Shown here one piece after another: positions 7,495 to 14,775 of a DNA stretch of 16,988 nucleotides. Under the pieces are notes generated by a model. The model did not search any database. It was given only the letters and a program-made list of their open reading frames with translations, and was not told the origin of the DNA. The DNA is from an uncultured Rikenellaceae bacterium (lineage in GTDB: Bacteria > Bacteroidota > Bacteroidia > Bacteroidales > Rikenellaceae), in assembly GCA_910588925.1 (NCBI GenBank), contig CAJURV010000022.1:1-16988 (forward strand). Reading direction: 5' to 3'. Position numbers and translations under genes: made by a program. Numbering within the stretch: the stretch's first letter is position 1; the number at the start of each line of letters is the position of its first letter.

Positions 7495-7998
7495 ATGATT
7501 CAGAGAATACAAAGCATATATCTTTTAGCGGTAGCCGTGTTATTGCTTCTGCTATTTTTCGTACCGACGGTAAGTGTGGATTTTTTCTTGGGGACGCAAT
7601 CGAGTGGCATAGAGATGTTGCCTTTCGGAATCACCGAGACGGGCGGCGGCGAAAAAGCGGCGGCGGTAAGCACCGTATATTACGGCATACTGGTAGTGGT
7701 GGCCATGGCGTTGGCGTTAACCGTCATATTTCTGTTCAGGAACAGATTGTTGCAGATGCGTCTGGTAGTGGCGGGCATAGTGTTGCAGGCCGGCATTCTG
7801 GTCTTCATCGCCTACTATGTCTACAAGGCGTATTCGTTGGCCGACAGTATTGAAGCCGTGTCAATGGGAGCCAAGGCATACGTGAGCCTCTCTCCCGTAT
7901 GCGCCGTTCCGGTGGCTACCATCATACTTTCGTGCCTTGCTTTCCGCGGCATATTACGCGACCACATACTGGTACGATCGCTCGACCGCATACGCTAA
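7495..7998 (+). CDS. DUF4293 family four-helix membrane protein
   Basis: This 167-aa integral inner-membrane protein has four hydrophobic segments at about 8-28, 59-81, 88-110 and 129-152. The opening MIQRIQSIYLL and the closing basic tail RDHILVRSLDRIR match the Bacteroidota-specific DUF4293 family, whose members have this size and ending. The molecular function is unknown. The start follows a TATATTCG promoter-like box by 22 nt. The stop at 7998 is 29 nt before the decarboxylase start, so the two are probably co-transcribed. DUF4293 genes occur in varied neighbourhoods, so the pairing need not mean a shared job. Confidence 0.87.
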   Translation: MIQRIQSIYLLAVAVLLLLLFFVPTVSVDFFLGTQSSGIEMLPFGITETGGGEKAAAVSTVYYGILVVVAMALALTVIFLFRNRLLQMRLVVAGIVLQAGILVFIAYYVYKAYSLADSIEAVSMGAKAYVSLSPVCAVPVATIILSCLAFRGILRDHILVRSLDRIR

Positions 7999-8027
7999 CA
8001 ACTGCACAGACAATAAAAATACGACAG

Positions 8028-10118
8028 ATGAACGACGATTACAACTATGCCGCGTGGTTTTTAGGACCCAAAGCGGAACACTCGGACACATGGGAGAAAA
8101 TGCTCGTGTACACTTTCCGAGACTACGTGCATTGGCGCCGTAACTACTTTCCGGAAGACAACGTTGTCATAAACTCGCAGCTAAGGCGTCAACACGAGCT
8201 CAGTCTAGACAGTCTGCGCGACGAGCTGACGAGGATTCTCGCCCTGTTCAAGGCCCAAAACCCCATATATTCGCCCCGTTACATAGCCCACATGGTATCG
8301 GAACAGACCATGCCCAGCGTGGTGGGCTACTTCGCCGGCATGCTCTACAACGCCAACAACATAAGCGGCGAGTCGTCTCCGATAGGCTTCCCTCTGGAGC
8401 TGGAGGTGGGCAAGATAGTGGCCGACATGCTCGGATTCGATCCGTCGCAGTCGTGGACCCATATTAGCTCCGGCGGCACCATAGCCAACATAGAGGCTTT
8501 GTGGATAGCCCGCACGGTTAAATTCGTGCCTTTCAGCGTACGCGAATATTGCCAGCAACAGGACATAGCATACGACATAACCCTGCCCGACGGTTCCGTG
8601 AGCGACATACGCGAGGCGGACGACCGCACGCTCCTGCATCTGGCTCCCGCCGAAGCGGTACGCATGACGCGTAGGTTGTTCTATCATCAGATAGAGGCCG
8701 GCCGCACTGCAGAGCATATCATGGACGACTATTCCGATTTCGTCAAGAAGAGCGACTACAACATATCCGAACGCGGCATATCGCACGTGCTCACCAAAGT
8801 AGGCGCGAGTCCGCGCGTGTATCTGTCGCCCTCGGCACACTACAGCCTCAAAAAGGCGGTCAACGTGCTCGGGTACGGCTCCGACGCCCTCGAGATAGTG
8901 GATGTGGACGAGAATTTCCGCATGAACACCTCGCTTTTGCGCGATAAACTCATGAACGCCTCCGACGACACCTACATAGCTGCGGTGCTCGGCATAGCGG
9001 GCACCACCGAGGAGGGAGCCGTGGACCCCATACACAAGATAACCGCTCTGCGAAACGAGCTGTCGGCCACGCTCAACCGGTCGTTCTGGCTCCATATCGA
9101 CTCCGCATGGGGCGGATATGTACGTTCGCTGTTCAAAGGCTACGACCTTTCGTCCGGCAACATGGACGACAAGGTAGAGCGGTGCCGCGTCAACATCAAC
9201 ACCCAGACGGGCGAGTGCATCTGGAGCGGCGACGACAACAACTACAGGGCATATCTCAGCTTCCCCGAGGCCGATTCGGTGACCATAGACCCGCACAAAC
9301 TCGGCTACATACCCTATCCGGCCGGCATGGTGTCGATACGTCACGGCCTGGTAACGGAGCTGATACGTCAGGATGCCGCATACGTCTTCGACAAACAGAG
9401 CGGTCTGCTCCCCGACTTCGGCTTCAAGATAGGCGACATAGGCAGCTACATACTCGAGGGTTCCAAACCGGGTGCCGCGGCAGCATCGTGCTACCTCGCG
9501 CACAAAACCATCCCGCTCGACATAGAGGGACACGGCGCCATAATAAAATCCACGCTCATAAGCACCCAGCGTCTGCAACGCCTCATGTTCGAGCACTTCA
9601 ACCACTTCGCCGAATACGACAGGCTCGTATCGCGCAAGCACACCACCTCGTCGCAGGCCGATGGCGCCAAGCGAAAACTGTTCACGTTCAAGCCAATACA
9701 CCGTCCCGACACCAACCTGATCTGCTACATGATGGTGCCCGTAACGGCCGAGAACGGCGGCGAATACACCATAGACAAGAGTTACTCGCTCGCGGAGATA
9801 AACGAGCTCAACACCCGTCTCTACGCCGCCATGTCGGTAGGCGAAGATTACAAGGGGCTGCAAAGCATAGACTTCTTCGTATCGCGCACACGTCTTACCG
9901 ACGGACTCTACAACTACGACTCCATCGCCAAGATACTCAAACCGCTCGGTATCACCCGCAAGGCATATGTCAAAGAGGGGTTGTTCGTGTTGCGTTCCAC
10001 TGTAATGAACCCGTTATACCAGTTGGCGGTACGCGAAGCCGAAAAAGATTATCTGTACGACTTCATCGTTGCACTTCACGGACACGCCTCGCGCATATTG
10101 CACGAGTTCGAAAGGTAG
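8028..10118 (+). CDS. PLP-dependent amino-acid decarboxylase (TyrDC/GAD superfamily)
   Basis: This 696-aa soluble group II decarboxylase removes the alpha-carboxyl of an L-amino acid using pyridoxal phosphate. The cofactor site is intact: SSGGTIANIEALW (148-160) for the phosphate loop, His271 in SPSAHYSLKKA for ring stacking, Asp358 in HIDSAWGG for the pyridine nitrogen, and Lys424 in DSVTIDPHKLGYIPYPAG for the Schiff base. The glycine-rich IGSYILEGSKPGAAAAS follows. Motif wording is closest to bacterial tyrosine decarboxylases, but the protein is longer than the roughly 620 aa of lactic-acid-bacterial TyrDC, with extra sequence around 165-250 and 370-410. Substrate (tyrosine, aspartate, glutamate or other) cannot be read from sequence, and no amino-acid/amine antiporter lies nearby. 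I chose ATG 8028 because coding similarity begins there and it clears the DUF4293 stop; the frame is open further upstream. Confidence 0.92.
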   Translation: MNDDYNYAAWFLGPKAEHSDTWEKMLVYTFRDYVHWRRNYFPEDNVVINSQLRRQHELSLDSLRDELTRILALFKAQNPIYSPRYIAHMVSEQTMPSVVGYFAGMLYNANNISGESSPIGFPLELEVGKIVADMLGFDPSQSWTHISSGGTIANIEALWIARTVKFVPFSVREYCQQQDIAYDITLPDGSVSDIREADDRTLLHLAPAEAVRMTRRLFYHQIEAGRTAEHIMDDYSDFVKKSDYNISERGISHVLTKVGASPRVYLSPSAHYSLKKAVNVLGYGSDALEIVDVDENFRMNTSLLRDKLMNASDDTYIAAVLGIAGTTEEGAVDPIHKITALRNELSATLNRSFWLHIDSAWGGYVRSLFKGYDLSSGNMDDKVERCRVNINTQTGECIWSGDDNNYRAYLSFPEADSVTIDPHKLGYIPYPAGMVSIRHGLVTELIRQDAAYVFDKQSGLLPDFGFKIGDIGSYILEGSKPGAAAASCYLAHKTIPLDIEGHGAIIKSTLISTQRLQRLMFEHFNHFAEYDRLVSRKHTTSSQADGAKRKLFTFKPIHRPDTNLICYMMVPVTAENGGEYTIDKSYSLAEINELNTRLYAAMSVGEDYKGLQSIDFFVSRTRLTDGLYNYDSIAKILKPLGITRKAYVKEGLFVLRSTVMNPLYQLAVREAEKDYLYDFIVALHGHASRILHEFER

Positions 10119-10125
10119 AACACAT

Positions 10126-10161
10126 AAAAAAGCGGGCGGTAAAATCTACCGTCCGCTTTTT
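10126..10161 (+). terminator. Intrinsic terminator after the decarboxylase
   Basis: The stem pairs AGCGGGCGGTA (10131-10141) with TACCGTCCGCT (10147-10157), all Watson-Crick except one G-U, around a 5-nt loop. It is preceded by adenines and followed by thymines to 10161. The start is 8 nt after the decarboxylase stop. The flanking A and T runs make it usable from both strands, so it can also end the convergent minus-strand gene. Confidence 0.88.
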
Positions 10162-10191
10162 GCATTTTATAAAAACACCACGCACCATACA

Positions 10192-10905
10192 CTACCTATT
10201 TTGCGCAATATACTCGTCATAAACTCGCATAATCATCGTAGGATCTTCGGCCAGCTCCTTGCGATGGGCCTTACCCTCTTTGCCCTTGGTGAAATATGTG
10301 AGAAGATAATCGCCCAGCTCGGGATCGCTCTTCTTGAAACGGATCTTGATATATCCCATATCGGGTCGACCGTCTTTCATGAACATATATACCGGGCCGT
10401 CGTTATCCAGACGTATGCCGTAATAGGACGATATGTACAGAAGCGTGCTTCCGTCGGCCATTCTGTCCGAGTCGGGAGCCTGCCACCAGTAGACGGTTGA
10501 GTTGTCGCCCGCCTTTTCCACGCACATAATGGTAGGTGTAGACCTATCCATATTGCCTATTATGGGATTGTACAGCCCCCGGCTCTCCCAGCGCGCACCC
10601 TCCGGGTTTCCCTCGGTGGGCTCTACGAACACAATGTTGTCGACCTGCTCGGCGGTGTACTTTACCGCCTCCTTGCTGTCGGGCGTAGGCACCAGCTTGA
10701 ACGAGTAATTCGCCTTTTTCACGGAGAATACCGAAGTATTCCAGTCGCGGTGCACATATCCGTCCACCTTTTCCCCCGAAGCGAGCGTCACTATCACATG
10801 ACGGAACTCCTGATCTTTCAGTTTCTTTTGGGCATACGCACCCGACGATGCCACGACGGCGCAACATAGAGCCACAGCGAATAACATCCTTTTCATAACG
10901 ATCAT
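10192..10905 (-). CDS. Secreted protein of unknown function (paralogue of the gene upstream)
   Basis: The 237-aa protein has a clear signal peptide, basic MKRM then a hydrophobic core, with probable cleavage after SGAYA (residue 25), so it is exported. I do not recognise a named family. Mature residues 35-95 look like a beta-rich domain ending KYTAEQVDNIVFVEP; a second strand-rich segment runs about 135-205. The tail is charged and helical (HRKELAEDPTMIMRVYDEYI). The phrase K-Y-T-A-x-x-VD-x-IVF recurs as VYTTASVDSIVF in the neighbouring gene, and both tails are alike, so the two look like diverged duplicates. ATG 10905 overlaps the neighbour's TGA as ATGA, favouring that start by translational coupling; ATG 10896 gives a more usual signal-peptide start. 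Confidence 0.8.
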   Translation of the reverse strand: MIVMKRMLFAVALCCAVVASSGAYAQKKLKDQEFRHVIVTLASGEKVDGYVHRDWNTSVFSVKKANYSFKLVPTPDSKEAVKYTAEQVDNIVFVEPTEGNPEGARWESRGLYNPIIGNMDRSTPTIMCVEKAGDNSTVYWWQAPDSDRMADGSTLLYISSYYGIRLDNDGPVYMFMKDGRPDMGYIKIRFKKSDPELGDYLLTYFTKGKEGKAHRKELAEDPTMIMRVYDEYIAQNR

Positions 10906-11528
10906 TTATTAGAATTTCCGGAACGGTAACCGGCAAGCATAGACACGGTTTTACTACGCACGCTGCTCGAACGGCGCACTTTGTCGCACAACTCCGGGTC
11001 GTCCGCTATATAGTCGCATATTCTGTCTCGAAACGAATCGCCGGACCTTTTATATACGCCTCCGAGCGGGAATACATCGTCATCGCCGCTCTTACGAAGA
11101 TAGAAAGCCACCCGCGACGAACGGCCCGACGGATAGACCACGGAGAGGGTAGACATCCCACCGTTAGCGGACACTCCGTAACCTTTTTTGGAGAAGATAT
11201 AGGCCCGGATGCAGGGCGCATCGACATATACCCAGCACCAGCCCACCGAACGTACCGGCACCAACGTGCGCTTATATTCTGCGGCGGCCGGATGCCAGAA
11301 TACGATGCTGTCGACAGAGGCGGTGGTGTAAACCATCTTTTCCTTGCTACTCGAATAGGCGTGGCGGTAGCACTTCACCGACGACGAACCCTTAGGAAGA
11401 ACGATACGGTCCTTGCCGTCGTACCTTACGCTCGTGCCGTCCTTAAAGTATATAACGCCCTCCGCCATGGACGCGTACGACGAAAACGAGAGGATGACAA
11501 ACAGAGCTATGAGCGATAATAGTTTCAT
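10902..11528 (-). CDS. Secreted protein of unknown function (paralogue of the gene downstream)
   Basis: From ATG 11528 the product is 208 aa, starting with a signal peptide (MKLLSLIALFVILSF) and a likely cleavage near SYASMA. ATG 11540, four codons earlier, is possible but sits very close to the TATATTTG promoter box. No known family is recognised. The mature part opens with a strand-rich block (GVIYFKDGTSVRYDG) and reaches VYTTASVDSIVFWHP, the same hinge-like phrase as in the downstream gene. A cysteine pair flanks an aromatic cluster (VGWCWVYVDAPC). The C-terminus is basic (KVRRSSSVRSKTV). It ends in a 4-nt ATGA overlap with its paralogue, so the two are one transcript and probably function together, possibly as envelope proteins. 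Confidence 0.78.
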   Translation of the reverse strand: MKLLSLIALFVILSFSSYASMAEGVIYFKDGTSVRYDGKDRIVLPKGSSSVKCYRHAYSSSKEKMVYTTASVDSIVFWHPAAAEYKRTLVPVRSVGWCWVYVDAPCIRAYIFSKKGYGVSANGGMSTLSVVYPSGRSSRVAFYLRKSGDDDVFPLGGVYKRSGDSFRDRICDYIADDPELCDKVRRSSSVRSKTVSMLAGYRSGNSNK

Positions 11529-11549
11529 ACCCACATACATTTAGATTCA

Positions 11550-11579
11550 CAAATATAACATTTTCCCCGACAATTAAAA
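11550..11579 (-). promoter_or_regulatory. Promoter for the paralogous secreted pair
   Basis: On the minus strand TATATTTG (plus 11550-11557) matches TAnnTTTG, with TTTT (plus 11576-11579) 18 nt upstream as an approximate -33 element. It lies 21 nt before ATG 11528, which supports that start over ATG 11540. Confidence 0.55.
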
Positions 11580-11733
11580 CGTCTGTCCGAAAAACGCCAT
11601 GCCCAAAATTGCACAAACGGATCCTGTCCGAACAACCGTTATCGCCCATTTCGAACATTGCGGTTTAAAATCCGGAAGAGATATCCCGATAAAAATTACA
11701 AATAAAAAAGCTGCGAAACCGATAAATTTCCAT

Positions 11734-11741
11734 TATATTCG
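11734..11741 (+). promoter_or_regulatory. Probable -7 box for the plug-like protein gene
   Basis: TATATTCG, followed by CAAA, is one mismatch from TAnnTTTG. No TTTG stands at the expected upstream distance. The gene begins 180 nt downstream, implying a long leader if this box is used. Confidence 0.4.
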
Positions 11742-11921
11742 CAAACAAATAGATCACCGATCTTGCAGCAATCAAAAGAACCGCACCGCTCAAAAATGTA
11801 CGCATCTTTCGGCAACGCGGCTTACCGCCCGGCTTTTGCCTCTGTCGATCGAAGATACAAGGCGGAGAAAGGCGAACAGATTGCCGACAGGCTCAATTAA
11901 CAATTCAAAAACCGTATCACT

Positions 11922-12326
11922 ATGATGTCACTAAAAAAATCATCGGAACGGATTCAGACCAAAACGTTGTTTCTGACCGTCTTGACTCTTTTCACACTCA
12001 CAGCATTCGCACAAACGGCCTCATACGCCGCCATCGCCGGTAACGGTTACGTAGGAACAATGCAGATACAGAACGACAGCACGCGAGTATATGTCAACGG
12101 CATACGCACCAATCGCCCGGACACCATCCGCCCCGAAACCATAGCTTCGGTATTTGTATTGAATAGAGAAACGGCGCTTGGCAGATATCCCGACCTTGGC
12201 GACAACGAGAAGGGGGTTATCGAGATAATGCTTCTGAAACCGGGACAGACACGGGCTAAAAACACAACCGAAGCCAAAGGCCCGGTGACAGTAGTAGGTG
12301 TCGGCTCCGAAAGCAAGGCCAAATAA
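11922..12326 (+). CDS. Small secreted protein with TonB-receptor plug-like segment
   Basis: The 134-aa product has a signal peptide with a hydrophobic core (LFLTVLTLFTLTAFA) and probable cleavage after Ala30. Residues 55-106 resemble the central strand-helix-strand part of TonB-dependent receptor plug domains: RVYVNGIRT, then IRPETIASVFVLNRETALGRYP, then KGVIEIMLL. In a SusC-type plug the equivalents are the vDGv strand, the IESIsVLKDasA helix and strand, and the GVIlITTK strand. There is no barrel: the protein stops about 30 residues later with a polar tail ending SKAK. It would therefore be a free plug-like domain in the envelope; partner and function are unknown. Two adjacent ATGs (11922 and 11925) are both possible starts. 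It is followed by the palindrome cluster and terminator at 12410-12560. Confidence 0.75.
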   Translation: MMSLKKSSERIQTKTLFLTVLTLFTLTAFAQTASYAAIAGNGYVGTMQIQNDSTRVYVNGIRTNRPDTIRPETIASVFVLNRETALGRYPDLGDNEKGVIEIMLLKPGQTRAKNTTEAKGPVTVVGVGSESKAK

Positions 12327-12409
12327 CTACGGCAAAGCCTCGCCTCAGGCAAAGGCCTCACAGCCACGCAATGCCGTCACCTATCAATCGTCCGGGCATG
12401 GGTTGAAGC

Positions 12410-12423
12410 ACCGTTTAAACGGT
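12410..12423. repeat. 14-bp perfect palindrome
   Basis: ACCGTTTAAACGGT reads the same on both strands. It lies 84 nt after the plug-like gene stop. There is no loop and no thymine run, so a protein-binding site is more likely than a terminator, though chance cannot be excluded. Confidence 0.45.
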
Positions 12424-12493
12424 ACCGGCGCAGAAAAAATGCGGCGACGGAATATATGACGACAAGCCTAAAGACGTAGTAATAAAAACCGGC

Positions 12494-12519
12494 TTCGTAA
12501 TGCCTGCAGGCATTACGAA
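12494..12519. repeat. 26-bp perfect palindrome
   Basis: The left half, TTCGTAATGCCTG, is followed directly by its exact reverse complement, giving a 26-bp dyad centred on TGCA. It ends 2 nt before the terminator stem at 12522. It could be an operator, or a first hairpin in a double-terminator arrangement. Confidence 0.7.
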
Positions 12520-12521
12520 CA

Positions 12522-12560
12522 ACAAAAAGGAGAGAGTGCTTGCCACTCTCTCCTTTTTGT
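12522..12560. terminator. Strong bidirectional intrinsic terminator
   Basis: ACAAAAAGGAGAGAGTG (12522-12538) pairs perfectly over 17 bp with 12544-12560 around the loop CTTGC. The A run on one side and T run on the other make it active in both directions. It lies between the convergent plug-like gene (+) and cyclophilin gene (-), ending 21 nt from the cyclophilin stop. Confidence 0.88.
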
Positions 12561-12581
12561 AATCGTGGACGATGCCTCCGG

Positions 12582-13022
12582 CTACTCCTCCACTATGGTT
12601 ATAGTCTCTATGACATCGCCGCGACGGATATTGTCGAGAACCTCTAAGCCGGCTTCGTCGCATATCTTGCCGAAACATGTGTGCACGCCGTCGAGATGAG
12701 CGGTATTTGTCCTGTTGTGGCAGATGAAGAACTGCGAGCCTCCGGTATCGCGTCCGGCATGGGCCATAGATAGAACGCCCCTGTCGTGATACTGGCGGCC
12801 GCCCGAGGTCTCGCATTTGATGGTGTAACCGGGGCCTCCGGTACCCGTGCCGTAAGGACATCCGCCCTGAACCACGAAGTCTGGAATGACACGGTGGAAT
12901 ATAAGCCCGTCGTAGAAGCCCTCTTTAGAGAGTTTCACGAAATTGGCAACCGTGCCGGGGGCATCGTCGGCGTACAGCTCTACTGTCATGTCGCCCTTCT
13001 CTGTCTTGATTATAGCTTTCAT
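12582..13022 (-). CDS. ppiB: Cyclophilin-type peptidyl-prolyl cis-trans isomerase
   Basis: The 146-aa single-domain cyclophilin catalyses cis-trans isomerisation of Xaa-Pro bonds and assists folding. It lacks a signal peptide, so the cytoplasm is the likely place. Signature stretches are FYDGLIFHRVIPDFVVQGG (36-54), GGSQFFI (94-100) and LDGVHTCFGKI (110-120). By alignment to human CypA, Arg44, Phe49, Gln52, Phe99, Leu110 and His114 occupy the Arg55, Phe60, Gln63, Phe113, Leu122 and His126 positions. The CypA Trp121 position is His109, so cyclosporin sensitivity is expected to be low, as in many bacterial cyclophilins. The gene stands alone: a terminator follows it and the suf operon diverges upstream. 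The leader is about 145 nt if the TATATTTG box at 13175-13182 is the promoter. Confidence 0.94.
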   Translation of the reverse strand: MKAIIKTEKGDMTVELYADDAPGTVANFVKLSKEGFYDGLIFHRVIPDFVVQGGCPYGTGTGGPGYTIKCETSGGRQYHDRGVLSMAHAGRDTGGSQFFICHNRTNTAHLDGVHTCFGKICDEAGLEVLDNIRRGDVIETITIVEE

Positions 13023-13174
13023 TGTTTAAGATGTTTTATGCGCATAAACGGGAGATTCCCGGTAGATGCGACGCATTATTTTAAAAGACCTGTCTGCCGC
13101 ATACGGTAAGTAAACGTAACAGATCGCCCGAACGTCTGTCGTACGAGCTATCGCGGCGAAGTCGCTCTTCAATA

Positions 13175-13182
13175 CAAATATA
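13175..13182 (-). promoter_or_regulatory. Probable -7 box for ppiB
   Basis: Read on the minus strand this is TATATTTG, an exact match to TAnnTTTG. No clear TTTG stands upstream at the expected distance. Confidence 0.4.
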
Positions 13183-13195
13183 GTAATTTTTTACA

Positions 13196-13227
13196 TTTGC
13201 ATACGTTTCTTTTGTTGAGTATCTTTG
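13196..13227 (+). promoter_or_regulatory. Bacteroidota-type promoter of the suf operon
   Basis: TTTG (13196-13199), a 20-nt spacer, then TATCTTTG (13220-13227) give the best match in the window to the Bacteroidota sigma factor consensus TTTG-N19/20-TAnnTTTG. Transcription would start near 13234, leaving a leader of about 90 nt before the sufB ATG. Confidence 0.65.
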
Positions 13228-13327
13228 CGGGGAGCGAAACAAGACCTCGGCAGTTTACGGTCGCTCCCGGCCGGATAATATCGACGGACTAAGCATCCGG
13301 GATGTCTCGCAGAATATATTTACAAAA

Positions 13328-14758
13328 ATGGACGACATACTCAACAACAGAGATAGCGAATATAAGTACGGCTTCACCACGGAGATAGAGATGGAGGAGT
13401 TCCCCAAAGGGCTCTCCGAAGATGTGGTGAGACTGATCTCCGCCCGCAAGGAGGAGCCCGAATGGTTGCTCGATTTCCGGCTCAAGGCTTTCCGCATGTG
13501 GCAAGGCATGAAGATGCCCGACTGGGCTCACCTGAATGTCCCCGCTATCGACTTTCAGGATATAACCTACTACGCCGCTCCAAAAAAACGTGACAAAAAG
13601 AGCCTCGACGAGGTAGACCCGGAGTTGCTTAAAACATTCGACAAGCTGGGTATCCCGCTCGAGGAGCAGAAGGTGTTGTCCGGCGTAGCCGTCGATGCGG
13701 TCATAGACTCGGTGTCGGTCAAGACCACATTCCGCGAAGAGCTGTCAAAGTTGGGTATAGTATTCTGTTCGTTCTCGGAGGCGGTCAAGGAGTACCCCGA
13801 TCTGGTGCGTAAATACATGGCGAAGGTGGTGCCCCCGAGCGACAACTACTTCGCCGCCCTCAACTCGGCGGTATTCTCCGACGGGTCGTTCTGCTACGTT
13901 CCCGAGGGGGTGAGGTGCCCGATGGAGCTGTCTACCTACTTCCGTATAAACGCAGCCGGTACGGGGCAGTTCGAACGCACGCTCATAGTGGCCGACAAAG
14001 GGGCCTACGTAAGCTATCTGGAGGGTTGCACCGCCCCTATGCGCGACGAGAACCAGCTCCACGCAGCCATAGTGGAGATTATAGCCGAAGACGATGCGGA
14101 GGTCAAATACTCCACGGTGCAAAACTGGTATCCCGGCGACAAAGATGGCAAAGGCGGCGTATTCAACTTCGTAACCAAGAGAGGTTTATGCCGCGGCCAC
14201 AGGTCGAAGATATCATGGACGCAGGTAGAGACCGGTTCGGCCATAACATGGAAGTATCCCAGTTGCATACTGCAGGGCGACGAGAGCTACGGCGAATTCT
14301 ACTCGGTAGCCATGACGGGAGGACGCCAACAGGCCGATACCGGCACCAAAATGATACACATAGGACGGGGAAGCCGTAGCCGCATAGTATCGAAAGGCAT
14401 ATCGGCCGGATTCAGTCAGAACAGCTACCGCGGCATGGTAAAGGTGATGCCTAAGGCCGAGGGGGTACGCAACTACTCGCAGTGCGACTCTCTGCTCATA
14501 GGCTCCGATTGCGGCGCCCACACATTTCCCGTGATAGAGGCCGGCAACGGCTCGGCGGTTATAGAACACGAAGCTACCACCTCCAAGATAGGCGAAGACC
14601 AGCTTTTCTACTGCAACCAGCGCGGCATATCCACTGAAGATGCCGTAGGGCTGATAGTGAACGGCTACGCCCGCGAGGTGCTCAGCAAGCTACCCATGGA
14701 GTTTGCCGTGGAGGCCCAGAAGCTATTGGCCATAAACCTCGAGGGTAGCGTAGGTTAA
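13328..14758 (+). CDS. sufB: Fe-S cluster assembly scaffold subunit SufB
   Basis: SufB (476 aa) is the scaffold subunit of the cytoplasmic SufBC2D complex, on which nascent iron-sulphur clusters are built. It is full length for the family. Recognisable stretches are WLLDFRLKAFRMW near the N-terminus (residues 46-58), YVPEGVRCPMELSTYFRIN, YLEGCTAPMRDENQLHAA, the beta-helix core with SKISWTQVETGSAITWKYPS, and VIEHEATTSKIGEDQLFYC. Functional residues have counterparts: Cys234 (E. coli Cys254), Cys386 in NYSQCDSLL (E. coli Cys405), and His414-Glu415 (E. coli His433-Glu434). It is first in the operon behind a good promoter; sufC starts 17 nt after the stop. The start ATG 13328 gives the expected N-terminus. 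Confidence 0.98.
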   Translation: MDDILNNRDSEYKYGFTTEIEMEEFPKGLSEDVVRLISARKEEPEWLLDFRLKAFRMWQGMKMPDWAHLNVPAIDFQDITYYAAPKKRDKKSLDEVDPELLKTFDKLGIPLEEQKVLSGVAVDAVIDSVSVKTTFREELSKLGIVFCSFSEAVKEYPDLVRKYMAKVVPPSDNYFAALNSAVFSDGSFCYVPEGVRCPMELSTYFRINAAGTGQFERTLIVADKGAYVSYLEGCTAPMRDENQLHAAIVEIIAEDDAEVKYSTVQNWYPGDKDGKGGVFNFVTKRGLCRGHRSKISWTQVETGSAITWKYPSCILQGDESYGEFYSVAMTGGRQQADTGTKMIHIGRGSRSRIVSKGISAGFSQNSYRGMVKVMPKAEGVRNYSQCDSLLIGSDCGAHTFPVIEAGNGSAVIEHEATTSKIGEDQLFYCNQRGISTEDAVGLIVNGYAREVLSKLPMEFAVEAQKLLAINLEGSVG

Positions 14759-14775
14759 CGAAAAACAAGTGCCAT

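Larger units (their letters stand above)
11541..11921. other. Divergent regulatory region
   Basis: This stretch lies between the divergent secreted-paralogue pair (-) and the plug-like protein gene (+). It carries a left-facing TATATTTG box at its left end and a right-facing TATATTCG box at 11734-11741, leaving a leader of about 175 nt before the ATG at 11922. I see no RNA gene or riboswitch that I can name in it. Confidence 0.5.
13023..13327. other. Divergent promoter region between ppiB and the suf operon
   Basis: These 305 bases contain a left-facing TATATTTG box (13175-13182) and a right-facing TTTG-N20-TATCTTTG promoter (13196-13227), only 13 bp apart. The rest would be the two untranslated leaders, about 145 nt toward ppiB and 90 nt toward sufB. 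I see no named RNA element or clear IscR-type operator. Confidence 0.5.

Noticed and set aside
8205..9863. A 552-codon open frame on the minus strand opposite the decarboxylase
   Set aside because: It has no family-like motifs and is tyrosine/valine/histidine-rich as expected for the antisense of this codon use. The plus-strand decarboxylase explains the sequence fully.
11599..11925. A 108-codon plus-strand open frame before the plug-like gene
   Set aside because: It contains the promoter-like TATATTCG, has no recognisable motif, and has a low-complexity basic composition. It is better read as leader and regulatory sequence.
12415..12861. A minus-strand frame overlapping the end of the cyclophilin gene
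   Set aside because: It runs through the terminator and palindromes and is an arginine-rich shadow of the cyclophilin gene in another frame.
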